Assembly (NCBI GenBank): GCA_035771165.1
Contig: JAWNZC010000294.1
Location: forward strand, 931,501 to 995,500
Source of the DNA: Paragorgia papillata
Taxonomy: Eukaryota > Cnidaria > Anthozoa > Scleralcyonacea > Coralliidae
Reading direction: 5' to 3'
DNA length: 64,000 nucleotides
Under the pieces are notes generated by a model. The model did no database searches. It was given only the letters and a program-made list of their open reading frames with translations, and was not told the DNA's origin. Shown piece after piece: positions 11,265 to 23,756 of this stretch (positions within the stretch are counted from its first letter, which is position 1; each line of letters begins with the position of its first letter). A program made the position numbers and the translations under genes.

Positions 11265-12190
11265 GAAAAATTCCTATGGCATACGGCTCAGGTAGTGATG
11301 TATAAAGCTGTTAAAGCATGCAGCTTCCGACACGTGTTCTCGCAAAATTCACAAATCGTAATACTAGTAAACATCGATGTTGTCGTATTTGAACCGCTGT
11401 CACAGGAAATCACCCCCCCCCCCCCCCCCCCAAAAAAAAAAAGTAATTATCTAGAACGTTTCTCCCGAGAAATCTCCCGGTAACCACCCTGGAAACCCTC
11501 CCCCCTCCCCCTCCCCCTCCTCTCAAGAACACACTCAGCTAATCTTATTAGAGATTTATAACCGGGCATTAACCCTACTTACACATTTCATAAAAGGAGA
11601 CTATACATACAGTCCTGTCAAAATTGCCCAGCAAATAATTTTCAAAAGAGCCATAACGCTAATGTTTATATACTCGTGGGTTTATTTTCTTTTTCTTTTA
11701 TTTGGGTGTCACGATTTTGCATTTACTTCCGCTAGTATTCACGCTTCCGGTGAGTTGTTTGCCGTGTGACGGAGTGGGGCCGAGAGGCACTCTGGTGAGG
11801 CACGTTGTAAGTTGTTCGCTCCTTGGAGTTTGACAAAAAGTTGAACAGCGCTTTGCCTTTTGATGACGGTCTTCTTGCACGTTGTTGGTAGATTTCGAAA
11901 TAGACTGACTGACTTTGTAGTTTAATTAACAGCGATCAGATGTGACTGATAACTGTCTAGCTTGGTCGTAAATATGTTCACCTCTGTGAAGTATGCACCA
12001 CATTCAGCCTTCATCTGATCTTGCTCGGCCCACTCCCACCTTTGCTAGCGCGGGATGGAGCCCCTGTGGATGAGAGGCCTTCGATTCAGATTTTGTGATT
12101 ACTGCAATAACACTACAACCAGTATCTTTTAACCCAAGCACCTCCGCAGTTTGTCAGTAGCCCGAGTGAACGCCTGACCCAAGGCGTCTT

Positions 12191-12353
12191 GTTTAATTTA
12201 ATTTAATTTAATTTAATTTAATTTAATTTAATTTAATTTAATTTAATTTTAATTTAATTTAATTTAATTTAATTTAATTTAATTTAATTTAATTTAAATT
12301 AATTTAATTTAATTTAATTTAATTTAATTTAATTTAATTTAATTTAATTTAAT
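12191..12353 (+). repeat. (AATTT)n microsatellite, unit 2
   Basis: About 32 pentamers with one T insertion near 12249 and one interruption near 12297. Confidence 0.96.
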
Positions 12354-13002
12354 GACGTTTAGTCACACCAAGTAACATCTTCAGTGTGATAAATATTTAC
12401 ACGATTTCGACTAATATACTTAATAAAATCAGAAAAACATATAGATGGTAAGTTTATTTATCTCTCAAGTCAAACCTTCTCTCAATAACGATATTCGATC
12501 TTTTCCTTTAACACCATTTTAATCTCTATCCCCGTTTATTTACCTACCCATTCACTCCCACTTTCCTTCTCTTAAAACACGATCAAGTCGGTTTTTCTTT
12601 GTTTTTTTTCGGGATTTATATTATTTATACTAATTATTCAAACAAGCTTGTAGAAGTCTGTGTATGTGTTCAAAGAACCTTTACGTACTTCTCAAGTTGT
12701 TTAATAAACTATTATTCAAAGGTTGCTTTGGAGTCTTATTATTTCACAAAATCCCGTTAACATTTGACATAACAATGTCCTTCGATACTCGGTAAATGCT
12801 ATCTTTTAGAAAACCTTCTTCAATCGTACTTAGGCCCTCGGGATCTATCTGGCTTAAAGCCTCCGTTCTCGGTATTTATCCTATACTTATTTCATCACAT
12901 CTATTTTTGTATCAGTTCAGTACATTAGTCGAAAATCAATCGTGTAAATATTTTTCGCCCTGAAGATGTTACTTGGATAGTGACGAAATGTTAGTAAATT
13001 AA
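12350..13002. mobile_element. TIR element next to the pentamer array, unit 2
   Basis: Copy of the unit 1 element at 5392-6040, with the same inverted ends. Confidence 0.62.
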
Positions 13003-14948
13003 ATTATGTTGTTTTTTTCAAACTTTATCGTTATGGCGTTTTTTGAAAGTTACTTGCTGGACAATTATCGTTTTGACAAGACTATTATCGTTATGGCGTT
13101 TTTTGAAAGTTACTTGCTGGACAATTATCGTTTTGACAAGACTATATATATACGCTTTTCGTCTGGTATAGACCTTATTCAAAAATGGCCACCGAATTCG
13201 AATTCTTTTATGTGCATACAAAGTAACCCTTATGACCTCGATTTATGGTAAAATTATTTTGAATTTCTCACATGAAAACGAGTTCATAAGGGCTAATTTA
13301 TATGCATTTTTCACACATCATTAGATATTCATAGCATTTCGGCCAATCCGGTTGCTTGATTTACGTCACATGTACTTCCCTAGAAACCCAGTCTAAACCA
13401 GAGACCTAATTAATTCAAGTGGGCAGGGCTTAGAAGATGAGGGAAATTGAGGGGAAAACAATACAATAGTTAATTTAAAATTTCAATACTGTATTTAGAA
13501 ATGTTTTCTAAATACAGTAAACTGTATTTAGAAAACATTAATAAATACAATACGCTGTATTTAGAAATCATTTCCCAATACAGTTTTCTGTCGCTATAGA
13601 AACCAGTTCCAAATACAACAGATTCTTTTACCTAACAGCCCTTCACAATATAAGCGACTACATGCGATACATATATTACACGTAAAATAGACCAAGTTAT
13701 TAGACGACAGACAGAAACCTACGAAAAGCGCTAAAACAGTGATGTTGCTTGCAGACTGATTGAAGTAATGAAGTTTAAACGTCCATCCACCTTTCATAAT
13801 ATTATATAGATATAAAAGTCACACTGTCTTCTTTAGTTTGTAAAGTTCTACATTATTCCAGTTGTCATCTATACTTTCTCTGCTAGGAGATTATGACTGG
13901 GGGTCCAAATCTACAGGGGGGGGGGTCCAAATCCGCTGTGACACCGGGAGAAAATACAAAAAGCAAAAGGCAACTTGTAATTGAGTGTAACTAAGGATGT
14001 CAAAATGACTCTTGATCTGTAATGTCAATTCAGATGTGCGGTGCTGATCATAGTTTGAGACTTTGAGTGTAAGATTTTAAGGACATGAACAATATACTAT
14101 TGTCTTGAAGAGTTATATGAATAGATCGTAATATGGTTTATGAATTAAATCAAAGTTATTTGTTTGTCTGCATGTTTTAATCTCATTTGTATGCATAGCG
14201 TGATGAGTCAGTTATCCGAAGATAACTAGTTATCCCACTAGTTATCGCATACTAATGAGTATTTTTACCCCACAATTTCCCTGTCTTCAAAGCCCTGCCC
14301 ACTTGACGTCGTTTAAGACAGTTGGATAAAGGACTTAACGCGTCTCTTGGAACAATGAATTTTGGGTGTGTCATGGGATAATAAACAATCCTTTGTTTGA
14401 TATCTTTAGGCTGTTAAGGACATAGACATCCTGTAAATACAAAACTTTTTGTTTCTGTTCCTGAAATACAAACAGACGTCTCCAGATTTCTTGGAGATAT
14501 TTCTCTTCATGAGCTGGGGCGCTTGATCACGCACGCTCTCATCATGTACCAATCGGCGTTTCCACTGAAGATAACGTTGAGAGCAAACTGTCCAAGCTAC
14601 TTATAGAACACGTTGAACATAAGCCAGTAAGAATCTTGCAAAATCTTTACTTATTTCGAATCATTTTGTTATATTCCAGTATTTCTACTTGTATGTTAAC
14701 AATCAAGCAAACGCTCAAAACAAAAATATTTGAAAAATATTTCATATTGTTGCATATGTAAATTAAACAACTTGACGTCACACGCGTGCATAAAGAGTTA
14801 TATCAGAAGTCATATATCTTTGCTATATTATCAAATATAACTAGAAGTTACTATCGCAAGTGAAGTGCTGCCTCAAATGGGACAACAACCTTTAGCCTAC
14901 TCCACAGGCAACTCTGTGCACTTCGTGGCTAATGTGACACCGCCTTGC

Positions 14949-15184
14949 CGACTCCACCCAAGATTGCTCACTCCACCCGTGATTGCCCATTTCCACCCAA
15001 GATTGCTCACTCCACCCGAGATTGCCCACTCCACCCATGTTTGCTCACTCCACCCATGTTTGCCCACTCCACCCAAGATTGCCCACTCCACCCGAGATTG
15101 CCCACTCCACCCATGTTTTGCCCACCACCACCCATGTTTGCCCACTCCACCCATGTTTGCCCACTCCACCCAAGGTTTTCTCAC
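14949..15184 (+). repeat. 19-bp minisatellite, unit 3
   Basis: Same array as in unit 2, with single-base differences near 14992 and 15126. Confidence 0.92.
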
Positions 15185-16612
15185 CTCTTCACCATAAGAG
15201 CCCACAGAGTTGCTTGCGAAGGAGGTTTGGAAAGTCCAAAAATTTAATTTTTATTACAATAGACAGAGTATGTACACATTTCTTCTATATTTTTTAATTA
15301 TAAAATTGAGAACTACAAGTTAGTATAACTTATCGCTTGACATGATATGGCAAGGTTTTTGACAGGATGTATACACATAATTTATAATATACAAATATTA
15401 AATAATCGTGCCTCTTGCTCTAATGCTGTGCAAAACTGTCAATGCAATTCCAAGTGCTTAATATGTTTTTGACAAATCTAGAGCTTTAAATAAAATTTTA
15501 CAGCAATGAACCGTTGAGCCCATCAGATTATTTTTCAGAATTTGTGTAGGTCAAAACACACACACGCAGATAGTAGGGTCTGATCATGAACCCACACCAA
15601 TATACATCTAAAAACAGAAGAAAACAAACGTGAAATCTGCCACCAAGAAACACAGCTGTCAGTTAAGAAACTCATATCTTACCTCGACAGGATAAACTCT
15701 CCTCGCTGAAATTATAAGACCGTTCACAAGTGTGTTAAAAGCATTCAAGTACATGTTGTCTCCTTGTACTTGGACATTGTCTAAGACATTGTCAATGGTT
15801 GTCGAATTTCACTCGATAACTGGAATAGTTGATAAACTCATGAAAGAGCAATGCTTTCCTCGTCTTCCACGAGAAAGTAAAGACATGATGTATTTGTTCT
15901 TACAGTGAATTTTCTGTCGAGGAAGAACTTCGAGAAGCTGAACCAACCGACCGAGTCACATCAGCTTCGTCAGCTCATGTATGGATGACGTAATGCCGAC
16001 AGACAGACAAATAAATAAACAAACTTAATTTAACAAATCGAGATCTGGTCAGCTATATACATAGCTCGGAAAAAGGATTGGGCACGAGGCAACGTCAAGA
16101 ATAGTGTGCTGCCTCCCTTCCGTCGGCAGTAATCACTTGAAAATCCTAAAAAGAATTAATCTGGTTTGATAATAGCAAGGTTATATAACTTCCTCTCTTA
16201 AGTAATTTATAACCTCATGTGACGTCAAGATGTTTAACTCTCTCCTTTGCAAGTTAGTAAAATCGTCTGGCGTATAACGTTACAATAAAATACTAAATTC
16301 AGCATCGAAAACGAATTACCATGCGGTCGGCAAGAAGTTGATTTGCATATCAAACAAACTGAAATTATTTCAGTAAAATATCTCAACAACGAAACAAGGA
16401 AGCGAAAAACTGCCATAGCCAAGGTGTTACTTTGTCATTTTAAGTATTCTCTCAAATAAGACAGACAGAGTTAACTCTCGTTAAACAAGAGGAAATCCAC
16501 GCTGTTTACGCGTATAGGTAGCGCTAATAATGCCATCCGATATACTAATAGGTCATTAAGGCATTAATAGATGTTGACATGACAGATTCTAGGGGGATTA
16601 GTTGACTCTAGT

Positions 16613-16620
16613 TATAAAAG
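16613..16620 (+). promoter_or_regulatory. TATA box candidate, copy 3
   Basis: TATAAAAG 62 bases before the ATG at 16682. Confidence 0.5.
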
Positions 16621-16681
16621 CTTATGGAGAACTACTAAACATTCGAAGTCGCCAAGTCGCGCCGTTTGAGAAACAACAACA

Positions 16682-18261
16682 ATGATAGAGGAGATAGTCG
16701 GATTCTTTCTCTCCATCGTATCACTCTTCACATCAGATCCACCTCAACTTTCTCGCCGAAATGACGGGGTAGTACAGTTCACTTCTGCGTCGACCGAATC
16801 TGAAGAAAATGATTTGTTCTGGCGAGATAGGATTCATAGAGAATACGAAAGAGAAGATGAGCGTCTGTTCTCGCGACAAGCAATGGATTACTTGGCTTCC
16901 CCGAGTTATGTATCAGTTGGCAACGAACTACGAGTTATGCCTAGCTTGTGCCAGTCTATTCAGAGAGGTCTACGGGCAAGTCTCGCAATAATGGTAGCCG
17001 TGTTTCCCGTTGTTCTGTTCGGGATCGCCTTGCTCTATTTTGATCTGAACACAACTAATCTATGTTTGGAATGGAAGCACTACAACAACAGTATACCTCT
17101 TGCTGTAATGAGATGGAAATTGATTGGCGAGGATATTCAGGCAATCCTTATCTTCATTTGGTTTCCCGATACACTGATATTGATATTCGGATGGACGGAG
17201 TTCAAATCAAATCACATCGCATCTTTGTACGTCGGTTTCGCCACGGGACAGCAGTGGTGATCTACAAAACATTTTTATTTGTTTTCGGCGTTTTTGGAAT
17301 ACATGATTACTACAGATTCCCTGGAAATGTGCTATTCGTTGTAAACGTTGTCTGGGGCAGTGTTATCGTGGCACGAAATATCCACAGGCTTCATCACTTG
17401 ACGTCTAAGCTTCGGATCTTTACTCTGATTTCATCTGGCTCCATCGCTGGTTTAATCATAGCCTATGTTTATAGGTATCCTATCGTCCCGTTCTTCAACC
17501 AGCTTGAAAAGCAGTCCTACAAAGTCCTAGTGGCCGCCATTGCTCCGCTCGTTGCGTTACTACCAACAGCCATTTGTAAACGCATGATCTTGCAGCGAAA
17601 CTCGGAGATTATACAACCAGAACAGGGTTACCTTCTCGTCTATTTCCTACGCGGGACAACCATTTTTGTTTATCGCATCATGCAGGCTGATTTCAACAGC
17701 ATATGGTTCTTCATCGCTCTCTCGTTATTCAGTGGCCTTTCGAACGTCGCCAGGCAAGCCACGCGACAAATCCGAGAGAAAATATGGACGCGTGTCGTCG
17801 AGTTCCTGAAAAAGACATGTTGCAGAAACCTAGAGAAACTGCCATTCAACACACCCCAGCAGCGACGCCTGAAGGCGGACATAGAGATCCAAAACATACT
17901 TTTCGGGTACACCACCTTCATAATGAGTCAAGTTTATCTTGTGTTGTATCTGGTAACAAACTTCGAAATTTCTATTGGGCCCGTTCTGAAACAGTTTTTG
18001 GTCCGAGTTTCCATTGGGCTGGCCATCGATTTTGTTTTTAATTGTCTTTCTATTTTTATTCAAATTCACTGGTATGACATTCCTATTCGGAGAGTCTGGT
18101 TGAAATATTGGAAACGACACACGGTTGCTAACGCCATACTCCTTGGTGCGATAGTGTGTTACTTCACCACAATTCTCCTCACTGTTTTTCAAGTTCGCAC
18201 GGATAAGTCAGCAGAATTGTATCCCGTCAAAAATTGCACCCTGCCCTTTACAACCTGGTGA
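16682..18261 (+). pseudogene. Polytopic membrane protein, copy 3, one-base frameshift
   Basis: One base shorter than copy 1. A G is missing from the GGGG run at 17245-17247 (CCACGGGACAG here, CCACGGGGACAG in copies 2 and 4). The frame breaks in membrane segment 3 after about 188 codons, and translation stops at 17260. The remainder, through the stop at 18261, is fully open in the shifted frame and otherwise matches the other copies. It also has a V163D change in segment 2 (GAT at about 17168), which puts a charged residue in the membrane. A homopolymer error in the assembly would explain the frameshift; if it is real, this is a very recent pseudogene. Confidence 0.8.
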
Positions 18262-18412
18262 GAAAAATTCCTATGGCATACGGCTCAGGTAGTGATGTAA
18301 AAAGCTGTTAAAGCATGCAGCTTCCGACACGTGTTTCTCGCAAAATTCACAAATCGTAATACTAGTAAACATCTATGTTGTCGTATTTGAACCGCTGTCA
18401 CAGGAAATCACC

Positions 18413-18443
<31 letters not shown>

Positions 18444-19196
18444 AGTAATTATCTAGAACGTTTCTCCCGAGAAATCTCCCGGTAACCACCCTGGAAACCC
18501 TCCCCCCCCCCCCCCCTCCCCCTCCTCTCAAGAACACACTCAGCTAATCTTATTAGAGATTTATAACCGGGCATTAACCCTACTTACACATTTCATAAAA
18601 GGAGACTATACATACAGTCCTGTCAAAATTGCCCAGCAAATAATTTTCAAAAGAGCCATAACGCTAATGTTTATATACTCGTGGGTTTATTTTCTTTTTC
18701 TTTTATTTGGGTGTCACGATTTTGCATTTACTTCCGCTAGTATTCACGCTTCCGGTGAGTTGTTTGCCGTGTGACGGAGTGGGGCCGAGATGCACTCTGG
18801 TGAGGCACGTTGTAAGTTGTTCGCTCCTTGGAGTTTGACAAAAAGTTGAACAGCGCTTTGCCTTTTGATGACGGTCCTTCTTGCACTTTGTTGGTAGATT
18901 TCGAAATAGACTGACTGACTTTGTAGTTTAATTAACAGCGATCAGATGTGACTGGATAACTGTCTAGCTTGGTCGTAAATATGTTCACCTCTGTGAAGTA
19001 TGCACCACATTCAGCCTTCATCTGATCTTGCTCGGCCCACTCCCACCTTTGCTAGCGCGGGATGGAGCCCCTGTGGATGAGAGGCCTTCGATTCAGATTT
19101 TGTGATTACTGCAATAACACTACAACCAGTATCTTTTACCCAAGCACCTCCGCAGTTTGTCAGTAGCCCGAGTGAACGCCTGACCCAAGGCGTCTT

Positions 19197-19413
19197 GTTT
19201 AATTTAATTTAATTTAATTTAATTTAATTTAATTTAATTTAATTTAATTTAATTTAATTTAATTTAATTTAATTTAATTTAATTTAATTTAATTTAATTT
19301 AATTTAATTTAATTTAATTTAATTTAATTTAATTTAATTTAATTTAATTTAATTTAATTTAATTTAATTTAATTTAATTTAATTTAATTTAATTTAATTT
19401 AATTTAATTTAAT
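19197..19413 (+). repeat. (AATTT)n microsatellite, unit 3
   Basis: About 43 uninterrupted pentamers, the purest of the four arrays. Confidence 0.97.
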
Positions 19414-20062
19414 GACGTTTCGTCACACAAGTAACATCTTCAGTGTGATAAATATTTAACACGATTTCGACTAATATACTTAATAAAATCAGAAAAACAT
19501 ATAGGATGGTAAGTTTATTTATATCTCAAAGTCAAACCTTCTCTCAATAACGATATTCGATCTTTTCCTTTAACACCATTTTAATCTCTATCCCCGTTTA
19601 TTTTACCTACCCATTCACTCCCACTTTCTTCTCTTAAAACACGATCAAGTCGGTTTTCTTTGTTTTTTTCGGGATTTATATTATTTATACTAATTATTCA
19701 AACAAGCTTGTAGAAGTCTGTGTATGTGTTCAAAGAACCTTTACGTACTTCTCAAGTTGTTTAATAAACTATTATTCAAAGGTTGCTTTGGAGTCTTATT
19801 ATTTCACAAAATCCCGTTAACATTTGACATAACAATGTCCTTCGATACTCGGTAAATGCTATCTTTTAGAAAACCTTCTTCAATCGTACTTAGGCCCTCG
19901 GGATCTATCTGGCTTAAAGCCTCCGTTCTCGGTATTTATCCTATACTTATTTCATCACATCTATTTTTGTATCAGTTCAGTACATTAGTCGAAAATCAAT
20001 CGTGTAAATATTTTTCGCCCTGAAGATGTTACTTGGATAGTGACGAAATGTTAGTAAATTAA
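19410..20062. mobile_element. TIR element next to the pentamer array, unit 3
   Basis: Copy of the 5392-6040 element with the same inverted ends and several one-base indels. Confidence 0.6.
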
Positions 20063-22027
20063 ATTATGTTGTTTTTTTCAAACTTTATCGTTATGGCGTT
20101 TTTTGAAAGTTACTTGCTGGACAATTATCGTTTTGACAAGACTATTATCGTTATGTGCGTTTTTTGAAAGTTACTGTGCTGGACAATTATCGTTTTGACA
20201 AGACTATATATATACGCTTTTCGTCTGGTATAGACCTTATTCAAAAATGGCCACCGAATTCGAATTCTTTTTATGTGCATACAAAGTAACCCTTATGACC
20301 TCGATTTATGGTAAAATTATTTTAGAATTTCTCACATGAAAACGAGTTCATAAGGGCTAAATTATATATGCATTTTTTCACTACATCATTAGATATTCAT
20401 AGCATTTCGGCCAATCCGGTTTGCTTGATTTACGTCACATGTACTTCCCTAGAAACCCAGTCTAAACCAGAGACCTAATTAATTCAAGTGGGCAGGGCTT
20501 AGAAGATGAGGGAAATTGAGGGGAAAACAATACAATAGTTAATTTAAAATTTCAATACTGTATTTAGAAATGTTTTCTAAATACAGTAAACTGTATTTAG
20601 AAAACATTAATAAATACAATACGCTGTATTTAGAAATCATTTCCCAATACAGTTTTCTGTCGCTATAGAAACCAGTTCCAAATACAACAGATTCTTTTAC
20701 CTAACAGCCCTTCACAATATAAGCGACTACATGCGATACATATATTACACGTAAAATAGACCAAGTTATTAGACGACAGACAGAAACCTACGAAAAGCGC
20801 TAAAACAGTGATGTTGCTTGCAGACTGATTGAAGTAATGAAGTTTAAACGTCCCATACCACCTTTCATAATATTATATAGATATAAAAGTCACACTGTCT
20901 TCTTTAGTTTGTAAAGTTCTACATTATTCCAGTTGTCATCTATACTTTCTCTGCTAGGAGATTATGACTGGGGGTCCAAATCTACTGGGGGGGGGTCCAA
21001 ATCCGCTGTGACACCGGGAGAAAATACAAAAAGCAAAAGGCAACTTGTAATTGAGTGTAACTAAGGATGTCAAAATGACTCTTGATCTGTAATGTCAATT
21101 CAGATGTGCGGTGCTGATCATAGTTTGAGACTTTGAGTGTAAGATTTTAAGGACGTGAACAATATACTATTGTCTTGAAGAGTTATATGAATAGATCGTA
21201 ATATGGTTTATGAATTAAATCAAAGTTATTTGTTTGTCTGCATGTTTTAATCTCATTTGTATGCATAGCGTGATGAAGTCAGTTATCCGAAGATAACCAG
21301 TTATCCCACCTAGTTATCGCATACCAAATGAGTATTTTTACCCCACAATTTCCCTGTCTTCAAAGCCCTGCCCACTTGACGTCGTTTAAGACAGTTGGAT
21401 AAAGGAACTTAACGCGTCCTCTTGGAACAATGAATTTTGGGTGTGTCATGGGATAATAAACAATCCTTTGTTTGATATCTTTAGGCTGTTAAGGACATAG
21501 ACATCCTGTAAATACAAAACTTATTTGTTTCTGTTCCAGAAAATACAAACAGACGTCTCCAGATTTCTTGGAGATATTTCTCTTCATGAGCTGGGGCGCT
21601 TGATCACGCACGCTCTCATCATGTACCAATCGGCGTTTCCACTGAAGATAACGTTGAGAGCAAACTGTCCAAGCTACTTTATAGAACACGTTGAAACATA
21701 AGCCAGTAAGAATCTTGCAAAATCTTTACTTATTTCGAATCATTTTGTTATATTCCAGTATTTCTACTTGTATGTTAACAATCAAGCAAACGCTCAAAAC
21801 AAAAATATTTGAAAAATATTTCATATTGTTGCATATGTAAATTAAACAACTTGACGTCACACGCGTGCATAAAGAGTTATATCAGAAGTCATATATCTTT
21901 GCTATATTATCAAATATAACTAGAAGTTACTATCGCAAGTGAAGTGCTGCCTCAAATGGGACAACAACCTTTAGCCTACTCCACAGGCAACTCTGTGCAC
22001 TTCGTGGCTAATGTGACACCGCCTTGC

Positions 22028-22256
22028 CGACTCCACCCAAGATTGCTCACTCCACCCGTGATTGCCCATTCCACCCAAGATTGCTCACTCCACCCGAGAT
22101 TGCCCACTCCACCCATGTTTGCTCACTCCACCCATGTTTGCCCACTCCACCCAAGATTGCCCACTCCACCCGAGATTGCCCACTCCACCCATGTTTGCCC
22201 ACTCCACCCATGTTTGCCCACTCCACCCATGTTTGCCCACTCCACCCAAGGTTTTC
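22028..22256 (+). repeat. 19-bp minisatellite, unit 4
   Basis: Same array as in units 2 and 3, about 12 units, without the extra bases seen at 8063 and 14992. Confidence 0.93.
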
Positions 22257-23686
22257 TCACCTCTTCACCATAAGAGCCCACAGAGTTGCTTGCGAAGGAG
22301 GTTGGAAAGTCCAAAAATTTAATTTTTATTACAATAGACAGAGTATGTACACATTTCTTCTATATTTTTTAATTATAAAATTGAGAACTACAAGTTAGTA
22401 TAACTTATCGCTTGACATGATATGGCAAGGGTTTTGACAGGATGTATACACATAATTTATAATATACAAATATTAAATAATCGTGCCTCTTGCTCTAATG
22501 CTGTGGCAAAACTGTCAATGCAATTCCAAGTGCTTAATATGTTTTGACAAATCTAGAGCTTTAATAAAATTTTACAGCAATGAACCGTTGAGCCCATCAG
22601 ATTATTTTTCAGAATTTGTGTAGGTCAAAACACACACACGCAGATAGTAGGGTCTGATCATGAACCCACACCAATATACATCTAAAAACAGAAGAAAACA
22701 AACGTGAAATCTGCCACCAAGAAACACAGCTGTCAGTTAAGAAACTCATATCTTACCTCGACAGGATAAACTCTCCTCGCTGAAATTATAAGACCGTTCA
22801 CAAGTGTGTTAAAAGCATTCAAGTACATGTTGTCTCCTTGTACTTGGACATTGTCTAAGACATTGTCAATGGTTGTCGAATTTCACTCGATAACTGGAAT
22901 AGTTGATAAACTCATGAAAGAGCAATGCTTTCCTCGTCTTCCACGAGAAAGTAAAGACATGATGTATTTGTTCTTACAGTGAATTTTCTGTCGAGGAAGA
23001 ACTTCGAGAAGCTGAACCAACCGACCGAGTCACATCAGCTTCGTCAGCTCATGTATGGATGACGTAATGCCGACAGACAGACAAATAAATAAACAAACTT
23101 AATTTAACAAATCGAGATCTGGTCAGCTATATACATAGCTCGGAAAAAGGATTGGGCACGAGGCAACGTCAAGAATAGTGTGCTGCCTCCCTTCCGTCGG
23201 CAGTAATCACTTGAAAATCCTAAAAAGAATTAATCTGGTTTGATAATAGCAAGGTTATATAACTTCCTCTCTTAAGTAATTTATAACCTCATGTGACGTC
23301 AAGATGTTTAACTCTCTCCTTTGCAAGTTAGTAAAATCGTCTGGCGTATAACGTTACAATAAAATACTAAATTCAGCATCGAAAACGAATTACCATGCGG
23401 TCGGCAAGAAGTTGATTTGCATATCAAACAAACTGAAATTATTTCAGTAAAATATCTCAACAACGAAACAAGGAAGCGAAAAACTGCCATAGCCAAGGTG
23501 TTACTTTGTCATTTTAAGTATTCTCTCAAATAAGACAGACAGAGTTAACTCTCGTTAAACAAGAGGAAATCCACGCTGTTTACGCGTATAGGTAGCGCTA
23601 ATAATGCCATCCGATATACTAATAGGTCATTAAGGCATTAATAGATGTTGACATGACAGATTCTAGGGGGATTAGTTGACTCTAGT

Positions 23687-23694
23687 TATAAAAG
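23687..23694 (+). promoter_or_regulatory. TATA box candidate, copy 4
   Basis: TATAAAAG 63 bases before the ATG at 23757. The one-base difference in spacing comes from an extra A in the leader. Confidence 0.5.
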
Positions 23695-23756
23695 CTTATG
23701 GAGAACTACTAAACATTCGAAGTCGCCAAGTCGCGCCGTTTGAGAAAACAACAACA

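Larger units (their letters stand above)
6984..13990 (+). repeat. Tandem segmental unit 2 (7007 bp)
   Basis: Starts at the shared CTAAGGATGTC string. In order it contains a 19-bp minisatellite, the gene copy 9676-11264, a C/A tract, an (AATTT)n array, a TIR element, a 60-bp tandem pair and an ATACAG hairpin cluster. It is nearly identical to units 3 and 4. Confidence 0.95.
13991..21060 (+). repeat. Tandem segmental unit 3 (7070 bp)
   Basis: Same order of parts as unit 2. From about 18.3 kb onward it has many extra or missing single bases relative to the other units, continuing into the start of unit 4 (to about 21.7 kb). This suggests poor base-level polishing there rather than real divergence. 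Confidence 0.95.
18295..21700. other. Stretch with clustered single-base indels
   Basis: Compared with units 1, 2 and 4, this interval holds many one-base additions, for example near 18334, 18875, 18953, 19459, 20155, 20176, 20329, 20402, 20853, 21276, 21309, 21406 and 21418. Their spread over non-homologous elements, across the unit 3/4 boundary, points to a poorly corrected contig segment. Confidence 0.7.

Noticed and set aside
17062..18261. A separate 399-codon gene starting at 17062
   Set aside because: It is the downstream part of gene copy 3 seen after a one-base frameshift. The first 60 or so codons are an out-of-frame reading of the same gene.
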